From Clostridiales bacterium (GTDB lineage Bacteria; Bacillota; Clostridia; Peptostreptococcales; Anaerovoracaceae), in NCBI GenBank assembly GCA_012799165.1, contig JAAZLU010000216.1, positions 1-5,494 of the forward strand: DNA of 5,494 nucleotides. The letters are read 5' to 3'. The translations under genes were made by a program, and so were the position numbers. How positions within the stretch are numbered: position 1 is the first letter of the stretch; every line of letters begins with the position of its first letter. The notes beneath the pieces were generated by a model, which was not told where the DNA came from, ran no database searches, and worked only from the letters and a program-made list of their open reading frames with translations. Below are positions 4,819-5,494 of this stretch, piece by piece.

Positions 4819-5494
4819 CTATGTGTTTTGTAACGCTTTTACGACTTTTACGAGATTCTCCACCAAATACTCATGATAAATCCGGCCTTTTTCCTTTGAG
4901 GCTTTTGTAGGTTCACCCGTTACGCCGCCGGATTGCTCCGCGTGTTTGCGCGCGTCTTGAATGGTGCTGGGCACATAACACAGCGTATCATGCGGATATC
5001 TCGGATCGACCGAATACAGATCGACCGGATGGATGGGATTATCCACCGCCCTGTCCATATGCGTAAGCTCCTCATAACGGTAAAGCATCTGGGAAGTTTC
5101 GACCTCTTCTGCATGACCGACCGGCCCGAAGCCCAACTCTTTTACGATATCCTTCGACATATAGGCAGGGTCGAATATCTTAACGGTAACACCGAGTTCG
5201 CGCTGCGCACGTTCCGCCGTTATCTGCATCCATATTATGTTGACGATGCGATGTCCGTTAATCAGCACAAATTTATCGATTCCATGTTGCTTAAGCGAAT
5301 GGATCACATCAAATAAATATTCAATAAGCACCTCCGGCCTGATTGTAATCGTGCCGGGAAGCACCATATGGTGAGGACTCCACCCGAACCAAATCGGCGG
5401 GACGGCCAACGCATGAGTCTTTGCCGCAGCTTCTTCCGTCAACATCATTGCGACATAGGTATCGGTTCCGACAGGCAGATGCCTTCCATGCTGC
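4819..5494 (-). CDS. Creatininase-family amidohydrolase (5' end cut by window)
   Basis: A metal-dependent cytosolic amidohydrolase of the creatininase superfamily (creatininase, MftE, FAPy deformylase and IolN-like enzymes). The visible 224 residues run from the window edge to a TAG stop. The family is 240-270 long, so roughly 20-40 N-terminal residues are missing. The first visible residues QHGRHLPVGTD (1-11) match the family metal motif ExHGxHLPxGTD; the expected Glu lies just at the edge. Next come WFGWSPHH and PGTITI (active-site strand), then LINGHRIVN (77-85, metal His at 81), GHAEEVETS (126-134) and GGVTGEPTKAS near the C-terminus. True creatininase has NGHYEN with a metal-binding Glu two residues after His. 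That Glu is Ile here, so the second-metal carboxylate probably comes from the HAEE segment. Substrate is therefore unknown and creatinine is unlikely. It ends in its own terminator and is probably not cotranscribed with liv. Confidence 0.88.
   Translation of the reverse strand, partial: QHGRHLPVGTDTYVAMMLTEEAAAKTHALAVPPIWFGWSPHHMVLPGTITIRPEVLIEYLFDVIHSLKQHGIDKFVLINGHRIVNIIWMQITAERAQRELGVTVKIFDPAYMSKDIVKELGFGPVGHAEEVETSQMLYRYEELTHMDRAVDNPIHPVDLYSVDPRYPHDTLCYVPSTIQDARKHAEQSGGVTGEPTKASKEKGRIYHEYLVENLVKVVKALQNT

Overview
The window carries most of one branched-chain/hydrophobic amino-acid type ABC transporter operon (HAAT family, Liv-like) and the 3' part of a creatininase-family amidohydrolase gene. 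All genes lie on the minus strand. I see no convincing gene on the plus strand. Base composition is roughly balanced in the genes and clearly AT-rich between them. Shine-Dalgarno sequences are strong (GGAGG/GGAGGT) and the binding protein is a lipoprotein. Together these suggest a Gram-positive anaerobe of the Bacillota, most likely Clostridia. This is an inference from style, not a marker-based assignment.

Layout in transcription order (right to left): (1) 5494-4819, a creatininase-family hydrolase, cut at its N-terminus by the window edge and followed 10 bases after its stop by a strong Rho-independent terminator (about 4764-4808). (2) A 337-base gap to the next start codon, holding that terminator, a 178-bp stretch bounded by near-perfect 16-bp inverted repeats (4593-4770), a sigma-A type promoter (TTGACA, 18 bp, TGC-TAGAAT; 4537-4566), and a short 5' UTR with two tandem TGAAT-N4-ATTCA-like palindromes. 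(3) The operon: livH permease (4481-3549), livM permease (about 3461-2484), livG ATPase (2487-1618), livF ATPase (1608-868), then the substrate-binding lipoprotein (789-1), cut at its C-terminus by the window edge. livM and livG overlap by 4 bases (ATGA), and livG and livF are 9 bases apart. No terminator is visible between livF and the binding protein.

How they work together: the lipoprotein captures a ligand outside the membrane. LivH and LivM form the membrane channel, and LivG and LivF power it with ATP. The ligand cannot be fixed from sequence; the HAAT family takes branched-chain amino acids, other amino acids, amides and urea. The creatininase-like enzyme hydrolyses a cyclic or linear amide of unknown identity. 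It is in the same orientation but appears to be a separate transcription unit, so a link with the transporter is only suggestive.

The least ordinary parts are in the intergenic region: the operator-like tandem palindromes just downstream of the liv promoter, and the inverted-repeat-bounded stretch whose arms pair fully (with one G-U) only in minus-strand RNA.
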